DNA from: Oscillospiraceae bacterium
GTDB lineage: Bacteria; Bacillota_A; Clostridia; Oscillospirales; Ruminococcaceae
DNA length: 7,528 nucleotides
Direction of reading: 5' to 3'
NCBI GenBank assembly: GCA_017400025.1
Contig: JAFQAF010000098.1
Location: 1 to 7,528 of the forward strand
In this document: piece after piece, positions 7,497-7,528 of the stretch
How positions within the stretch are numbered: the first letter of the stretch is position 1
Layout: each line of letters opens with the position of its first letter
The notes under the pieces: generated by a model
The model's input: the letters and a program-made list of their open reading frames with translations, nothing else
What the model was told of the DNA's origin: nothing
Databases searched by the model: none
Position numbers and translations under genes: made by a program

Positions 7497-7528
7497 ATGA
7501 ATTTAAAATATAAAAAGGTACTCATTGC
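7497..7528 (+). CDS. Possible start of a further gene, cut by the window end
   Basis: ATG 7497 opens a frame reading MNLKYKKVLI to the last base. Two lysines followed by hydrophobic residues would suit the beginning of a signal peptide or membrane segment. It lies 29 bases after the carboxypeptidase stop on the same strand. There is no good ribosome site before it (CTGAAAA), and only ten codons are visible, so this is weak. Confidence 0.25.
   Translation, partial: MNLKYKKVLI

Overview
The window reads as chromosomal DNA of a spore-forming Clostridia-type Firmicute, most like the gut Oscillospiraceae/Ruminococcaceae group, carrying the right-hand part of an integrated mobile element. Evidence for the host is the pair of spore-cortex genes (cwlD, pdaA), a divergent D,D-carboxypeptidase gene, Shine-Dalgarno-led genes and a tRNA-Leu. 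The assignment to a group is an inference from protein style, not from a database search.

Left part (1 to about 3850, all on +): the end of a Tn4451/TnpX-like mobilisable or conjugative element. In order it holds the C-terminal part of a relaxase (start outside the window), a small unassigned ORF squeezed between relaxase and parB, a ParB/Spo0J-family protein, an 80-residue protein resembling TnpW-type transposon proteins, and a large serine recombinase with a complete catalytic motif set, zinc ribbon, coiled coil and DUF4368-like tail. The genes overlap or nearly touch, so they look like one operon for mobilisation, maintenance and excision/integration. The left end of the element is not in the window.

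Junction region (3850 to 4255): AT-rich and without a convincing gene. It contains a 28-bp near-perfect dyad with a 2-bp centre, and two minus-strand intrinsic terminators lie in or beside it; a third is embedded in the last codons of the recombinase. The element/chromosome boundary should lie here, but it cannot be placed exactly without an empty site.

Right part (4256 to 7528): chromosomal genes. A tRNA-Leu(CAG) with encoded CCA on the minus strand has a textbook promoter and its own terminator. Upstream of it on the minus strand is a two-gene operon, pdaA then cwlD, joined by an ATGA overlap. Together these make muramic delta-lactam in the spore cortex: CwlD removes the peptide side chain from muramic acid, and PdaA removes the N-acetyl group and closes the lactam. 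Divergently transcribed is an S11-family D-Ala-D-Ala carboxypeptidase with a C-terminal membrane anchor, which would control cross-linking of the same wall. The window ends with a possible start of another gene.

Nothing here amounts to a clearly new system. The most unusual items are a possible frameshift in the small ORF between relaxase and parB, a perfect 25-bp palindrome inside the parB reading frame, and the inward-facing terminator within the recombinase gene.
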